Of a stretch of 64,000 bases of DNA, positions 32,866-41,499 are shown piece by piece. The stretch is taken from positions 2,976,001 through 3,040,000 of the forward strand of contig NZ_JACCFO010000001.1 in NCBI RefSeq assembly GCF_013410565.1, in the 5' to 3' direction. The stretch is from Streptomonospora nanhaiensis. GTDB lineage: Bacteria; Actinomycetota; Actinomycetes; Streptosporangiales; Streptosporangiaceae. The position numbers and the translations under genes were made by a program. Each line of letters begins with the position of its first letter. Positions within the stretch are counted from its first letter, which is position 1. Under the pieces are notes generated by a model, which saw only the letters and a program-made list of their open reading frames with translations, was not told where the DNA came from and did not search any database.

Positions 32866-35800
32866 TCACACCCCCACGAGTTTGCGGCGGCTGCCGTCCC
32901 AGGTGAAGTGCAGGGTGGCGATCCCGGGGACGGCGGGGTCGCGCAGGCACTCGTAGATGTCCAGGCTCGGCACACTCGGGAAGCACCCCCAGACGCGCTC
33001 GGAGGTGAGCACGAAGTCCAGGTCCAGCTCGACCAGCAGGCCGAGCAGGCGGCCGTGGGTGGGCTCGTCCACCTTGGCGAACGCGTCGTCCAGCAGGATC
33101 AGCCGGGGCGCGGCGGGCGCCTGGGCGGCCAGGGAGCCGAACTGGGCCGCGGCGGCGGCGAACAGCACCAGGTAGGCCACCACGCGCTGCTCGCCCTGGC
33201 TGAGGGCGGTGCGGTGGGTCAGGCGGCGCTCGCGGTCGGGGTGGGCCGCGTCGGTGACGTAGACGGTGAACGCGAACCAGGAGCGGTAGTCCAGGGCGGC
33301 GCGCAGCTGGGCACCGCCGGTGGCGGTGGGGTCGAGGCGGCGGATGGCCTCGATGCAGCGGCGCAGCGCGTCGCGCAGCCGCGTGGTCTCGACCCGGGTG
33401 CGCTGCTCGGCGGGTGTGGCCAGCAGCGGCACGACCGCCCGGACGTCCTCGTCGGCGTCGGGGGCCAGCTGCCAGTCCAGCCGCACGCCCAGGCCCTGGG
33501 AGGTGGTGACGTCGCGCAGCACGTCGTTCATGGTGGAGATCAGCGCGCGCGCCTCGTCGATCTGGCGGGAGAGGTGGCCGGCCAGCTCGCCGAGCAGGTG
33601 GCGCTCGAAGGCGTCCTCCTCGCGCAGCAGGGCGGCCTCCTCGGCGGTGGCCACGGCCCGGTCGAGGCGTTCGGCGTAGGCGGTGATGTCGTGGCTGCCG
33701 TCGTCGCCGTGGACGGTGAGCCGCTTGAGGCCGGCGGGCTCGGTCAGCTCGGTGCGGGCGCCCACGGCGTCGCTGCCGGCCAGGTGGCGGTGCAGCTCCT
33801 CGCGGCGGCGCAGGATGCCGCTGTCGTCCAGTTCGTGCTCGGCCGGCTCGCCCAGCTCCTTCTCCAGGGCGGTGAGCAGGGTGTCGAGCGCGGCGACGCG
33901 GCGGGCCAGGGCGTCGTGGTCGGCCGCGGGCTCGGGGGAGGCACCGTCAACACGGTCAACACCGTCACCACTGTCGGCGCCGTCGGCGCCGTCGGCGGGA
34001 CCGGCCGGCTCGGCGGGGTCGGAGCCGCCGGGGGCGGCGACCGCGGCGGTCTCGGCCGCCAGCGGCGCGACCGACTCCAGTCCGGCCGCCGCCAGCAGCG
34101 CGGAGTCGGGGGTGCCGTCGGGCCGGGTGAGCATGCCGCGCAGCACGTCGCCGGCCGCCAGCGCCCGGCGGGCCTGCTCGGCGCGCTCCAGCACGGCGGT
34201 CTCCAGCCGGGTCTCGGCGGCCACGCGCTCGTCGCGGGCGCGCTGAGCCTCGCGCTCGACCTCGGGCAGCCGCGCGGCGGCCTGCTCCATGCGCTCGCGG
34301 ACCTGGTCGACGGCGGCGGCGATCTGCTCGGGCGCGGCGGCGCGGGCGCGGTCGGTCAGCTCGATCTCGCGCCGCACGGTGATCATGTCGCTGATGGCGC
34401 CGGTGCGGGCGTCCTCGGCGATCACGCGGCCCGAGCGGGCCTCCTCCCAGGCGGCGATGTCGGCCTGGTAGTCCTCCAGCAGCACGGCCAGGGCCGCCAG
34501 GTCGCGGTGGCCGTCGGCCAGCTCCGCGCGCAGCCGCTCCAGCGCGGCGCGGGTGGCGCGCAGCGCCTCGACGCCCGTGGGCAGGTCCAGGCGGGCGGCG
34601 GGCCCGGCCAGGTCGGCGCGCAGCTGCAGCGCGGTCTCGCGCGCCTCGGCGAGGTCCTCGCGCGCGGCGCTGTAGGCGCGCTGGGTCTGGGCCAGCCACG
34701 AGCGGGCGTTGTCGAGCCCGGCCCAGGCCGCCTGGAGGTCGGCGGAGTCGGGCAGGGCGCGGTCGGTCTCGACGAGGGCGGCGTGCAGGCGCTCGATGTC
34801 GCCGCGCCGCTCGCCGGCCTCGGCCAGCAGCGCCTCGGCGATGGCGATCCGGCGGTCGGCGTTGGCCCGCTGGCGGTCGCCCGCCTCGGCGCGGGCCTCC
34901 TTGCCGATGTACTCGGCGGCGGGCTTGGTGTGGGAACCGGAGGCCACGCCCAGGCGCCAGCGGCCGTCGAGGGCGACGGCGGTGGCCACGGGGGGCGGGC
35001 TGTCGCGGCGGTGGCGCGGCTCGGGTTCCTCCTCGCCGGGGGCGGCCAGCAGGCCGATGGAGTCGAGCAGGGCCGAGACGGCGCCGGCGGTGGTGCCGGC
35101 GGGCAGCGGCTCGGCGGGCACCAGCACCTCGCGCAGGCTGCGGCCCTTGACCGGGCGGCCGGGGGCCAGCACGACGTCGCGGGTGGCGGGGTCGGTGAGG
35201 GAGCCGTCGGCCGAGATCCAGCCGGCCAGCAGGCCCGAGGCCTCCAGCGCGGCCTCCAGGTTGGCGCGCTCGGCGGCGCCCAGGCCCGTGGCGAAGTCCA
35301 CGGCGAGGTGGAAGGGCGCGCCGGCGGAGTCGTCGCGCACGGCGGTGGCCCAGGCGGGGCGCTCGGGCGCGGTGTCGCCGTCGGCGGCGGCGCGGCGCTC
35401 CGACAGCTCGTCCAGTTCGGCCGCCAGCTCCCGCTCCTCGCTCACGGCGGTGTCGCGGCGGGTGCGCAGTTCGCGCAGCAGCGGGTCGACGATGCCGTGG
35501 GCGTGGCGGGCCACCCGCTCGCCCACGTCGGCGTCGAGCACCCGGAGGGTGTCCTCCAGGGGCAGCTCGACCAGCGCCTCCAGCTCGGCCAGCGAGGCGC
35601 CGAGGTCGGTGTCGGCGGCGGTGGCGCGCAGGCCGGTGCTCCACTCGCGCACCCGCGCGGCGTAGCCGGCGCTGGCGGCGCGCACGGCGTCGATGGCGGC
35701 CTGCTCGCGTTCGCGGGCGCGCTCCAGGGCGGCCTCGGCGGCCTCGGCCTCGCCGGCCAGCGCGGCCTCGCGCTCGTCGGCGGCGGCCCGCTCGGCGGCG

Positions 35801-37569
35801 CGCTCGATGAGGTCGGCCGCCACGGCGGCGCGCTCGGCGGCGGCGGTGTCGGCGGCGGCGTAGCGGTCGTGCAGCTCGGCCAGGCGGTCGCGCAGGTCGC
35901 CGACGTCCAGGCCGGGCACGGGCTCGCGCTCGACGGCCTGCTCCAGGCCCTCCAGGTTGACCCGGGTGACGCTCTCGCGGGGGGCCAGGGTGGTGGCGAC
36001 CGGGTGCGGCACCTGGCCCAGCCCGGCGGTGTCCACGCCCGCGGCGCGCGCGGACTCCGCCATCTGGGCGTGCAGGCCGCGCAGGCCCTCAAGCGCGCGG
36101 TCGATGGCGGCGGTGTCGGCGGCCATGCGCCGCTTGGCGTGCTCCTCGTTGGTGATGGCGTAGCCGGCGGCGGCCGAGGCGGCCTCGGCGGCGCGGATGT
36201 AGGCCGAGACGGCGGCGTCGCGGGCCTGCTGCTCGAAGTCGGTGGCCCCGGCCGAGGACGCTCCGCCGGCGGTGAGGGTGGCGGCGTCGGAGGCGGCGGT
36301 GTCGCGGGTGCGGCGCAGCCGGTCGCGCTCCTCCTGCACGGCGCTCTCGGCGGTGACGAGGCGTTCGAGGTCGTCGGTGAGGCGGTCGACCTCGGCGTCG
36401 CGGCGGGCGTGCGCGCGGACCTGCTCGCGCGCGGCGCGGGTCTGGACGCGCAGGGTGCGGTGCAGGTAGCCGCGGTAGTCGGTGAGGAACCCGGCGACCT
36501 GCTCGCGGGCGGTGCGCAGCGCCTCCAGGCGGGCGCGCGCCTGTTCGAGGTCGGTGATGTTGCGCGCCATCTCGTCCAGGACGCCCTGGTCCATGGGCGG
36601 CAGCGCCTCGGCCAGCACCGACACCAGCTCGCCGGCCTCCAGGCGCTCGCCGATGGTGGGGCGGCGCAGCCGGTAGAGCAGGTGGATGAGGTTGCGGTAG
36701 CGCACGGGGTCGTCGATGCCGAACAGTTCGCGCATCACCCGGGCGCGGTAGGCCACCGGGCTGTCGTAGCAGTTGTCGGGGCCGACCTCGGTGCGCAGCC
36801 GGTCGATGGGCATGGGGCGGCCGTCGGCGATCAGCTTCAGGTCGGCGCCGAGTTCGCGCTCGGTGACGAAGAACACGCTGCGGGCGTCGGTGCCGGGCGA
36901 GGCGGTGACGGCGGCGCCCAGGGTGATGCGGGCGGGCTGGGCCGCCTCGGGGGTCTCGGGGGTCTCGGCCGCGGCGCCGCCGCGGGTGAACTCCACCCAC
37001 AGGTAGCCCAGGGTGGAGGCGGCGCGCGGGTCGCCGCCCTCGGCGCCGTCGGGGTCGTCGGCCGCGCGGGCGGGCTCGCGGCCCTCCAGCAGCAGCCAGC
37101 GCAGGCTGGTGCGGCTGCTGCCGGTGGTGTCGAGGCGGCGGGCGTCGCCGTCGAGCAGGAACGGCAGCAGCATCTCCAGCGCCTTGGACTTGCCGGCCCC
37201 GTTGCGGCCGCGCAGCAGCAGCCGGCCCTGGGCGAAGTCGAAGACGTGGTCGTCGTAGTGCCAGACGTTCTGGATTCCGGCGCGGTTGAGCCGGTAGCGG
37301 CCGGGGCGGCGGCGCTCGGGGTCGGGCCGGCCGGACTCCAGCGGCTCGGGCTCGGGGTCGGGCTCGGCCGGGGCGGCGGTGGGGGGCTGCTGGGCGCCGA
37401 GCAGGTCGCCGGGGCGCAGGGCGTCGGCGATGGAGCCGCGGCGCCGCGCCTCGGCGCGCGCCGCCGCGTCGGCCTCGGCCGCCTGGGCGCCGGAGGCGGC
37501 GCCGTGCGGGTCGCCGTCGCCGCCCAGGGGCGACGGTTCGGCTCGCCCGTTCGCGTTGGCGGCGGTCAT
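32866..37569 (-). CDS. JetC-like (TIGR02680 family) condensin SMC ATPase of a Wadjet type II-like system
   Basis: A 1,567-residue MukB/SMC-like motor expected to extrude DNA loops. After a ~70-residue disordered start comes PGRYRLNRAGIQNVWHYDD, typical of TIGR02680, then Walker A GRNGAGKS at 121-128. A long Ala/Arg/Glu-rich coiled-coil region (about 330-1390) follows, with a central hinge-like block around 640-760. The C-terminal head has signature RTALSQGEQRVVAYL, Walker B LILLDDAFAKVDE (Asp1494, Asp1495) and the tail TSERVWGCFPSVPSL. The start ATG 37567-37569 has AAAGGA upstream. It follows the JetB-like gene by 202 bp. All catalytic motifs are intact. Role (plasmid defence versus chromosome organisation) is discussed in the findings. 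Confidence 0.9.
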   Translation of the reverse strand: MTAANANGRAEPSPLGGDGDPHGAASGAQAAEADAAARAEARRRGSIADALRPGDLLGAQQPPTAAPAEPDPEPEPLESGRPDPERRRPGRYRLNRAGIQNVWHYDDHVFDFAQGRLLLRGRNGAGKSKALEMLLPFLLDGDARRLDTTGSSRTSLRWLLLEGREPARAADDPDGAEGGDPRAASTLGYLWVEFTRGGAAAETPETPEAAQPARITLGAAVTASPGTDARSVFFVTERELGADLKLIADGRPMPIDRLRTEVGPDNCYDSPVAYRARVMRELFGIDDPVRYRNLIHLLYRLRRPTIGERLEAGELVSVLAEALPPMDQGVLDEMARNITDLEQARARLEALRTAREQVAGFLTDYRGYLHRTLRVQTRAAREQVRAHARRDAEVDRLTDDLERLVTAESAVQEERDRLRRTRDTAASDAATLTAGGASSAGATDFEQQARDAAVSAYIRAAEAASAAAGYAITNEEHAKRRMAADTAAIDRALEGLRGLHAQMAESARAAGVDTAGLGQVPHPVATTLAPRESVTRVNLEGLEQAVEREPVPGLDVGDLRDRLAELHDRYAAADTAAAERAAVAADLIERAAERAAADEREAALAGEAEAAEAALERAREREQAAIDAVRAASAGYAARVREWSTGLRATAADTDLGASLAELEALVELPLEDTLRVLDADVGERVARHAHGIVDPLLRELRTRRDTAVSEERELAAELDELSERRAAADGDTAPERPAWATAVRDDSAGAPFHLAVDFATGLGAAERANLEAALEASGLLAGWISADGSLTDPATRDVVLAPGRPVKGRSLREVLVPAEPLPAGTTAGAVSALLDSIGLLAAPGEEEPEPRHRRDSPPPVATAVALDGRWRLGVASGSHTKPAAEYIGKEARAEAGDRQRANADRRIAIAEALLAEAGERRGDIERLHAALVETDRALPDSADLQAAWAGLDNARSWLAQTQRAYSAAREDLAEARETALQLRADLAGPAARLDLPTGVEALRATRAALERLRAELADGHRDLAALAVLLEDYQADIAAWEEARSGRVIAEDARTGAISDMITVRREIELTDRARAAAPEQIAAAVDQVRERMEQAAARLPEVEREAQRARDERVAAETRLETAVLERAEQARRALAAGDVLRGMLTRPDGTPDSALLAAAGLESVAPLAAETAAVAAPGGSDPAEPAGPADGADGADSGDGVDRVDGASPEPAADHDALARRVAALDTLLTALEKELGEPAEHELDDSGILRRREELHRHLAGSDAVGARTELTEPAGLKRLTVHGDDGSHDITAYAERLDRAVATAEEAALLREEDAFERHLLGELAGHLSRQIDEARALISTMNDVLRDVTTSQGLGVRLDWQLAPDADEDVRAVVPLLATPAEQRTRVETTRLRDALRRCIEAIRRLDPTATGGAQLRAALDYRSWFAFTVYVTDAAHPDRERRLTHRTALSQGEQRVVAYLVLFAAAAAQFGSLAAQAPAAPRLILLDDAFAKVDEPTHGRLLGLLVELDLDFVLTSERVWGCFPSVPSLDIYECLRDPAVPGIATLHFTWDGSRRKLVGV

Positions 37570-37771
37570 CGCCCGTCCTTTCGCTCTGTGCCGTCGGGGG
37601 TCGCGCCACCGGAGGTTTCCGGGGCGGCGGGACTCGTCGGGGCCGGCCGGAGCCGCGGCGCGCGGGCGGCCGCGGCGGCCCGGCACGCCCGGGGGCCGTG
37701 CGGACCCTGCCATTGTTCCGGATGCGGAGAGTGCTCCTCGTGCGCTCCCCCGCCGCCGGGGGCGTGCGGGG

Positions 37772-39037
37772 TCACAGGCCGCTTCCGGGGGCGGCCGGCG
37801 CGGGGCGGCGGTGGCGGCCGGTGTCGTCGGCGGAGGCGCCCGTGTCCGGCTCGGGGGCGGGGGCCGCTGCGTCGGAGGGGCGCCCGCCGTAGCGCGCGGC
37901 GGCGGCCAGCAGCCACCAGCCGGTGCGGTCGCCGCTGTCGGGGCGGGGGTGGTGCATGAGCCGGGTGTCGCACAGCAGCCGCAGGACGCGGGCGGCGAGG
38001 GTGGCGGGGTCGGGCTCGTGGCGCAGCGCGGAGCGGTCGCCGCCGGTGCGCGCGGCGGTGGCGTGCGCCAGCTCCTCCTCCAGCACCTCGGCGGGAACGG
38101 CGACCCGGGTCTGGGGGGCGGCCGGCCGCAACCGGGCCACCAGGCGCTCCACGAGCAGCAGCGCGGCCTGCCCCACGGGGCCGGCACTGGGGAAGGCGGC
38201 GACCGCGTCGGCCCCGGTGTCGCCCGGCATGATCAGGGCGACCCCCTCGGCGCGGATCTCGGCGTCGCAGCCCAGCAGGTCGCCGAGTTCGGCGACGGCG
38301 CGCCACTGGTGGGCGGCCAGGCGGCGGCGCTGGCGCTCGGAGAGGTCGGCGCGGTAGACCACGGCGGTCTCGGCGAGCGCGCGGCGCAGCGCCACCTCGC
38401 CGGCGTCCTCGCCGGCGGGGTCGGTGGCGTCCATGTCGGCGACGAACGCTGCGGGGTCGTCGGTGGCGTGCGGGGGGTGGGCCACCACCCGGCGCACGAC
38501 CTCGTGGTGCACGGCCAGGTGGACCTCGTGGGAGGAGTCGGCGGCGTAGGCGGGCAGCCGGCCCTGCTCCTCGCTGAGGGCGCCCCAGTCGGCCAGGCGG
38601 CGCAGCGCGGCGGCGTAGGCGCGGCGCTCGCCCATGCGGCGGCGCGGGTCGAGGTCGAGGCCGGCCTCGGCGGCGGCGGCGCTGACGTCGGCGGCCAGGC
38701 CGGCGGCGGTGACGCGCGCGGGCGCCTCGACCAGGACGGCCAGGCTCAGCGCGAGGTAGCTGTAGGTGCGCGGGGAGAAGTAGGCGCCGCTGGGGCGGGT
38801 CAGGGGGCGGGTGGTGCCGCTGACGAGCCCGGTCTTGACCAGCCGCGCGTGGTCGGCCGCCACCTTCAGCTCGTAGCCCAGGACGCGGCGGAAGCGCTGG
38901 ATGAGCCAGTCGGAGTGGGTGCGGATGACCGCGAAGTCGTCGGGGTGGGTGCGGGCGGTGACTATGGGGTCGGCGAGGAGCCGCCGGGCGGCGGCCTGGC
39001 GCTCGCCGATCAGGGCGATGTCGTCCGTTGCCGTCAC
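37772..39037 (-). CDS. JetB-like protein (DUF2398/TIGR02678), Wadjet type II kleisin-associated subunit
   Basis: A 421-residue protein. The N-terminal AAARRLLADPIVTARTHPDD, then WLIQRFRRVLGYELKVAADH and ARLVKTG match the DUF2398 family, whose members act as the MukE-like winged-helix subunit of type II Wadjet complexes. The last ~50 residues are disordered. A perfect AAGGAGG site overlaps the GTG at 39047-39049, so I start at GTG 39035-39037, 11 nt downstream of it; the true start could be either. It lies 93 nt after the JetA-like gene in the same direction. Confidence 0.85.
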   Translation of the reverse strand: MTATDDIALIGERQAAARRLLADPIVTARTHPDDFAVIRTHSDWLIQRFRRVLGYELKVAADHARLVKTGLVSGTTRPLTRPSGAYFSPRTYSYLALSLAVLVEAPARVTAAGLAADVSAAAAEAGLDLDPRRRMGERRAYAAALRRLADWGALSEEQGRLPAYAADSSHEVHLAVHHEVVRRVVAHPPHATDDPAAFVADMDATDPAGEDAGEVALRRALAETAVVYRADLSERQRRRLAAHQWRAVAELGDLLGCDAEIRAEGVALIMPGDTGADAVAAFPSAGPVGQAALLLVERLVARLRPAAPQTRVAVPAEVLEEELAHATAARTGGDRSALRHEPDPATLAARVLRLLCDTRLMHHPRPDSGDRTGWWLLAAAARYGGRPSDAAAPAPEPDTGASADDTGRHRRPAPAAPGSGL

Positions 39038-39130
39038 GGTCGTCGCCACCTCCTTACGTCGCTGGGTCGCCTGGGCGGTCGCGGGCCCGGGGGCGGGCGG
39101 TTCCGGCGGTGTGGGGCCGCCGGTGCGCTG

Positions 39131-39895
39131 TCAGGCCTGGCGGGCCAGTGGTAAGCCGGTTCCCGCCGCGGGAGTGGGGCGGCGGTGGGGGTCGTCCGCC
39201 TCGGGGTCGAAGGGGTCGCCGGAGGCGGCGAAGGGGGTGACGACCAGCCGCAGGCCGTCGAGGGCGAGGTCGCCGCCGGAGCCGCGCAGGGTGAGGGCGG
39301 CCTCGGGGTCGTGGCGGACGTGCAGCCGGATGCCGAGTTCGAGGTCGCCGGCGGACACCGGGCCCCGCGTGGCGTCGCCCGAGCCCAGCGCGGCGGTCAG
39401 CAGCTCCATCAGCACGCCCATGGCGGAGCTGGAGAGGCGGATGCGGGAGTCGGTGCCGGTGGCCTCGGCCAGCACGCGGTGGACCTCCTGGGCGGCGGAG
39501 CGGCGCCAGTGCGCGGAGGACTCCGCGGCGTCGCGCAGCCGGGCGCGCTGGGCGGTGTGGTCGCGCACGGGGTCGGCGGGCAGGGCGCTGGTCAGCCGGG
39601 CGGCGGCGATGTCGGCCAGGGGCGCCTGCCACCAGCTGGTGGTGGCGGCGACGGACTCCTCGCCGGCGCCGCCGAGGTGCGTGGCGCTGTGGGCGGCGAA
39701 GGCGGCGGTGTAGATGCGGTGCGCGGTCTCCGTGTCGGCGCCCTCGAACCACGCGGCCAGGCGCAGCAGGGCCGCGCGGCCGTGCCGGGGCACGGGGCCG
39801 TCGGCCGGCGCGCCGCCGGCGCGCAGCCGCTCCCAGGCGTCGGCGGCACTGCCACCGGCGCCCACCGTCCTCACCCGATCCGCTGAGTCACCCAC
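39131..39895 (-). CDS. Truncated JetA-like protein (C-terminal half of DUF2397/TIGR02677)
   Basis: A 254-residue product. The segments RAALLRLAAWFEG, AHRIYTAAFAAHSATHLGG and SWWQAPLADI match the C-terminal half of DUF2397, the kleisin-like JetA of type II Wadjet, whose usual length is close to 500 residues. The N-terminal winged-helix half is absent: upstream DNA (39896-40120) contains stops in all minus frames and nothing similar. The start is GTG 39893-39895 with only a weak ribosome site. Either the complex works with a short kleisin, or the gene is a 5'-truncated remnant. Family call is by motif and by neighbours. Confidence 0.7.
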   Translation of the reverse strand: MGDSADRVRTVGAGGSAADAWERLRAGGAPADGPVPRHGRAALLRLAAWFEGADTETAHRIYTAAFAAHSATHLGGAGEESVAATTSWWQAPLADIAAARLTSALPADPVRDHTAQRARLRDAAESSAHWRRSAAQEVHRVLAEATGTDSRIRLSSSAMGVLMELLTAALGSGDATRGPVSAGDLELGIRLHVRHDPEAALTLRGSGGDLALDGLRLVVTPFAASGDPFDPEADDPHRRPTPAAGTGLPLARQA

Positions 39896-40120
39896 AACTC
39901 AGCAGACTAAAGACCCCCGGCCACCGACGCGGCCCGAACGCCGCCATCGGGGCCGCTGATGGGCCGGATTTCACGGCGGTGATCTGCGATTTCCGGTCAT
40001 TGGTATTTCTTCGGACGCCGGTTGGCACCCCGCCGCGGCCGGTGCCGGCGGGCCGCCCGCGGCACCCCCGCCGCCGCCGGCGCGCGGGGCCCGCGCGGGG
40101 GCGGAAGCGGGCAACGCGAA

Positions 40121-40162
40121 GGGCCCCCGGTGCCCCGCGCGTTGGCGGGGCACCGGGGGCCC
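40121..40162 (-). terminator. Terminator of the small secreted-protein array
   Basis: An 18-bp perfect stem (arms 40121-40138 and 40145-40162, GGGCCCCCGGTGCCCCGC type, 6-nt loop) begins 31 nt after the stop of the last chaplin-like gene. It insulates that array from the condensin-like operon. The rest of 39896-40192 shows nothing else I can support. Confidence 0.85.
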
Positions 40163-40192
40163 AAAGCCGTCAGGCGGCGTGGTGCCGCGTGA

Positions 40193-40483
40193 TCAGCGGC
40201 CGTCCCCCCTGGGCTCGGGGATCGCGTTGTACGCGTCCCGCGAGTTCAGGTTGGTCAGGGAGGGCCCGTTGACGCAGTCCCCCGTGGTCTGCGGGGACAG
40301 CACCGGAACGTTGGCGCCGAGTACGGCGACGTTCGTGTTGCACAGCTGGATCGGCAGCACCTGCAGGTTCTGGTTGAACTGCTGATCCGCGCCGCGGTCC
40401 TCGGCCTGCGCCGGACCGGCCAGGAGCAACGCCCCCAAGGCGGCACCGGCGAGCAGACCGGCGGCGGTCACCTTGCGCAGCAT
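40193..40483 (-). CDS. Small secreted two-cysteine protein, chaplin-like, copy A
   Basis: 96 residues: a 27-residue signal peptide ending AQA, then a mature part with DQQFNQNLQVLPIQLCNTNV (residues 33-52) and VPVLSPQTTGDCVNG. The two cysteines, Cys48 and Cys70, could form one disulfide. It differs from its three paralogs by EDRGA after the cleavage site and a 26-residue charged tail (NSRDAYNAIPEPRGDGR). The hydrophobic beta-prone Q-V-P-I-x-x-C-N pattern recalls chaplins, the amyloid surfactants of Streptomyces aerial hyphae, but cysteine spacing is longer (21 versus about 17 residues between). ATG start with AGGAGTCGG upstream. Confidence 0.75.
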   Translation of the reverse strand: MLRKVTAAGLLAGAALGALLLAGPAQAEDRGADQQFNQNLQVLPIQLCNTNVAVLGANVPVLSPQTTGDCVNGPSLTNLNSRDAYNAIPEPRGDGR

Positions 40484-40508
40484 GGAAACCGACTCCTATT
40501 CCGAGGAC

Positions 40509-40751
40509 CTAGTCGACGTTGGCGCCGACGGATCCGTTGGTGCAGTCGCCGGTGGTCTGCGGCGACAGGACCGGCACGGTGACGCCGACCACGGACGCGT
40601 TGACGTTGCAGCCCTGGATCGGGATCAGCTGCAGGTTCTGGTTGTACTGCTGGTCGCCGGAGTTGGTCGCGGCGGTGGCCGGCGAGGCGGCCACAACGGC
40701 CCCCAGCGCGGCGCCGGCGATGAGGCCGGCGATTCCGAGCTTGCGCAGCAT
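40509..40751 (-). CDS. Small secreted two-cysteine protein, chaplin-like, copy B
   Basis: 80 residues. The signal peptide (1-27, ending ATA) is identical to that of copy C. The mature part has ATNSGDQQYNQNLQLIPIQ then GCNVNASVVG and TVPVLSPQTTGDC, with Cys48 and Cys70, ending GSVGANVD. It sits 25 nt downstream of copy C and 25 nt upstream of copy A on one strand, so they are probably cotranscribed. ATG start with GGGAGA upstream. The nearly identical signal peptides show recent duplication, while the mature cores have diverged. Confidence 0.78.
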   Translation of the reverse strand: MLRKLGIAGLIAGAALGAVVAASPATAATNSGDQQYNQNLQLIPIQGCNVNASVVGVTVPVLSPQTTGDCTNGSVGANVD

Positions 40752-40775
40752 GGCTGGTGTCTCCCTCGTCCGCTC

Positions 40776-41033
40776 TTACTTCTTGCCGGTGTCGATGTTG
40801 GTGCCGACCGGGCCGTTGGTGCAGTCGCCGGTGGTCTGCGGCGACAGGACCGGCACGGTGACGCCGATCAGCGCACTGACGTTGGCGTTGCACAGCTGGA
40901 CCGGGACACCCTGCAGGTTCTGGTTGTACTGCTGGTCGCCGGAGTTGGTCGCGGCGGTGGCCGGCGAGGCGGCGACGACCGCACCCAGGGCGGCACCGGC
41001 GATCAGACCCGCGATTCCGAGCTTGCGCAGCAT
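40776..41033 (-). CDS. Small secreted two-cysteine protein, chaplin-like, copy C
   Basis: 85 residues. The signal peptide matches copy B; the core is DQQYNQNLQGVPVQLCNANV with a one-residue insertion (SALIGV for SVLGV) that gives Cys48 and Cys71. It ends NIDTGKK, a lysine tail not seen in B or D. ATG start with AAAGGA 7 nt upstream, the best ribosome site of the four. It follows copy D by 105 bp. Confidence 0.78.
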   Translation of the reverse strand: MLRKLGIAGLIAGAALGAVVAASPATAATNSGDQQYNQNLQGVPVQLCNANVSALIGVTVPVLSPQTTGDCTNGPVGTNIDTGKK

Positions 41034-41138
41034 GGCAATGTCCTTTCGGCTGGAAAAAGTCAGAGAAGTCTTGGCTTGCTGTCCCGGGGGCCACCGGAGG
41101 CGTGCCCGGGATTCACGACGTCGTAGGCGCGCCGGCTG

Positions 41139-41381
41139 CTAGTCGACGTTGGCGGCGACCGGGCCGTTGATGCAGTCGCCGGTGGTCTGCGGCGACAGGA
41201 CCGGCACGGTGACGCCCAGCACCGAGACGTTGGCGTTGCACAGCTGGATCGGCACGACCTGCAGGTTCTGGTTGAACTGCTGGTCGCCGGAGTTGGTGGC
41301 GGCCTGAGCGGGGCCCGCCATAAGCACAGCGCCCATCGCGGCACCGGCGATCAGACCCGCGGCGGCAAACTTCTTCAGCAC
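41139..41381 (-). CDS. Small secreted two-cysteine protein, chaplin-like, copy D (first in array)
   Basis: 80 residues: signal peptide MLKKFAAAGLIAGAAMGAVL and on to AQA27, then ATNSGDQQFNQNLQVVPIQL, Cys48, NANVSVLGVTVPVLSPQTT, Cys70 and PVAANVD. It has a GTG start (41379-41381) with GGGGGA just upstream and a near-consensus promoter about 70 nt further. As the promoter-proximal member it is likely the most highly expressed. Small size, export signal, no charge clusters and one predicted disulfide suggest a self-assembling surface protein. Confidence 0.78.
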   Translation of the reverse strand: MLKKFAAAGLIAGAAMGAVLMAGPAQAATNSGDQQFNQNLQVVPIQLCNANVSVLGVTVPVLSPQTTGDCINGPVAANVD

Positions 41382-41456
41382 GATTCCCCCGGTAATTCAA
41401 ACGAGGTTGATTGGAGAAGGCGCGGCAAGCGCCCGATGTCGTGGTGGACTGGAGCA

Positions 41457-41486
41457 ATCATCGACCCCGCAAATGGATTTTGTCAA
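41457..41486 (-). promoter_or_regulatory. Promoter of the chaplin-like array
   Basis: On the minus strand perfect -35 TTGACA (41481-41486), 18 nt, GATGAT (41457-41462, four of six). It lies at the edge of a notably AT-rich tract (about 41390-41660). The predicted leader is about 70 nt. Confidence 0.65.
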
Positions 41487-41499
41487 CGCCAAAAACAAC

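Noticed and set aside
30502-37959. A 2,485-residue open frame on the plus strand across the condensin-like operon
   Set aside because: It is antisense to two genes with complete Walker and signature motifs; its Gly/Val/Ala/Gln composition and lack of any domain are typical of the shadow frame in very high-GC genes.
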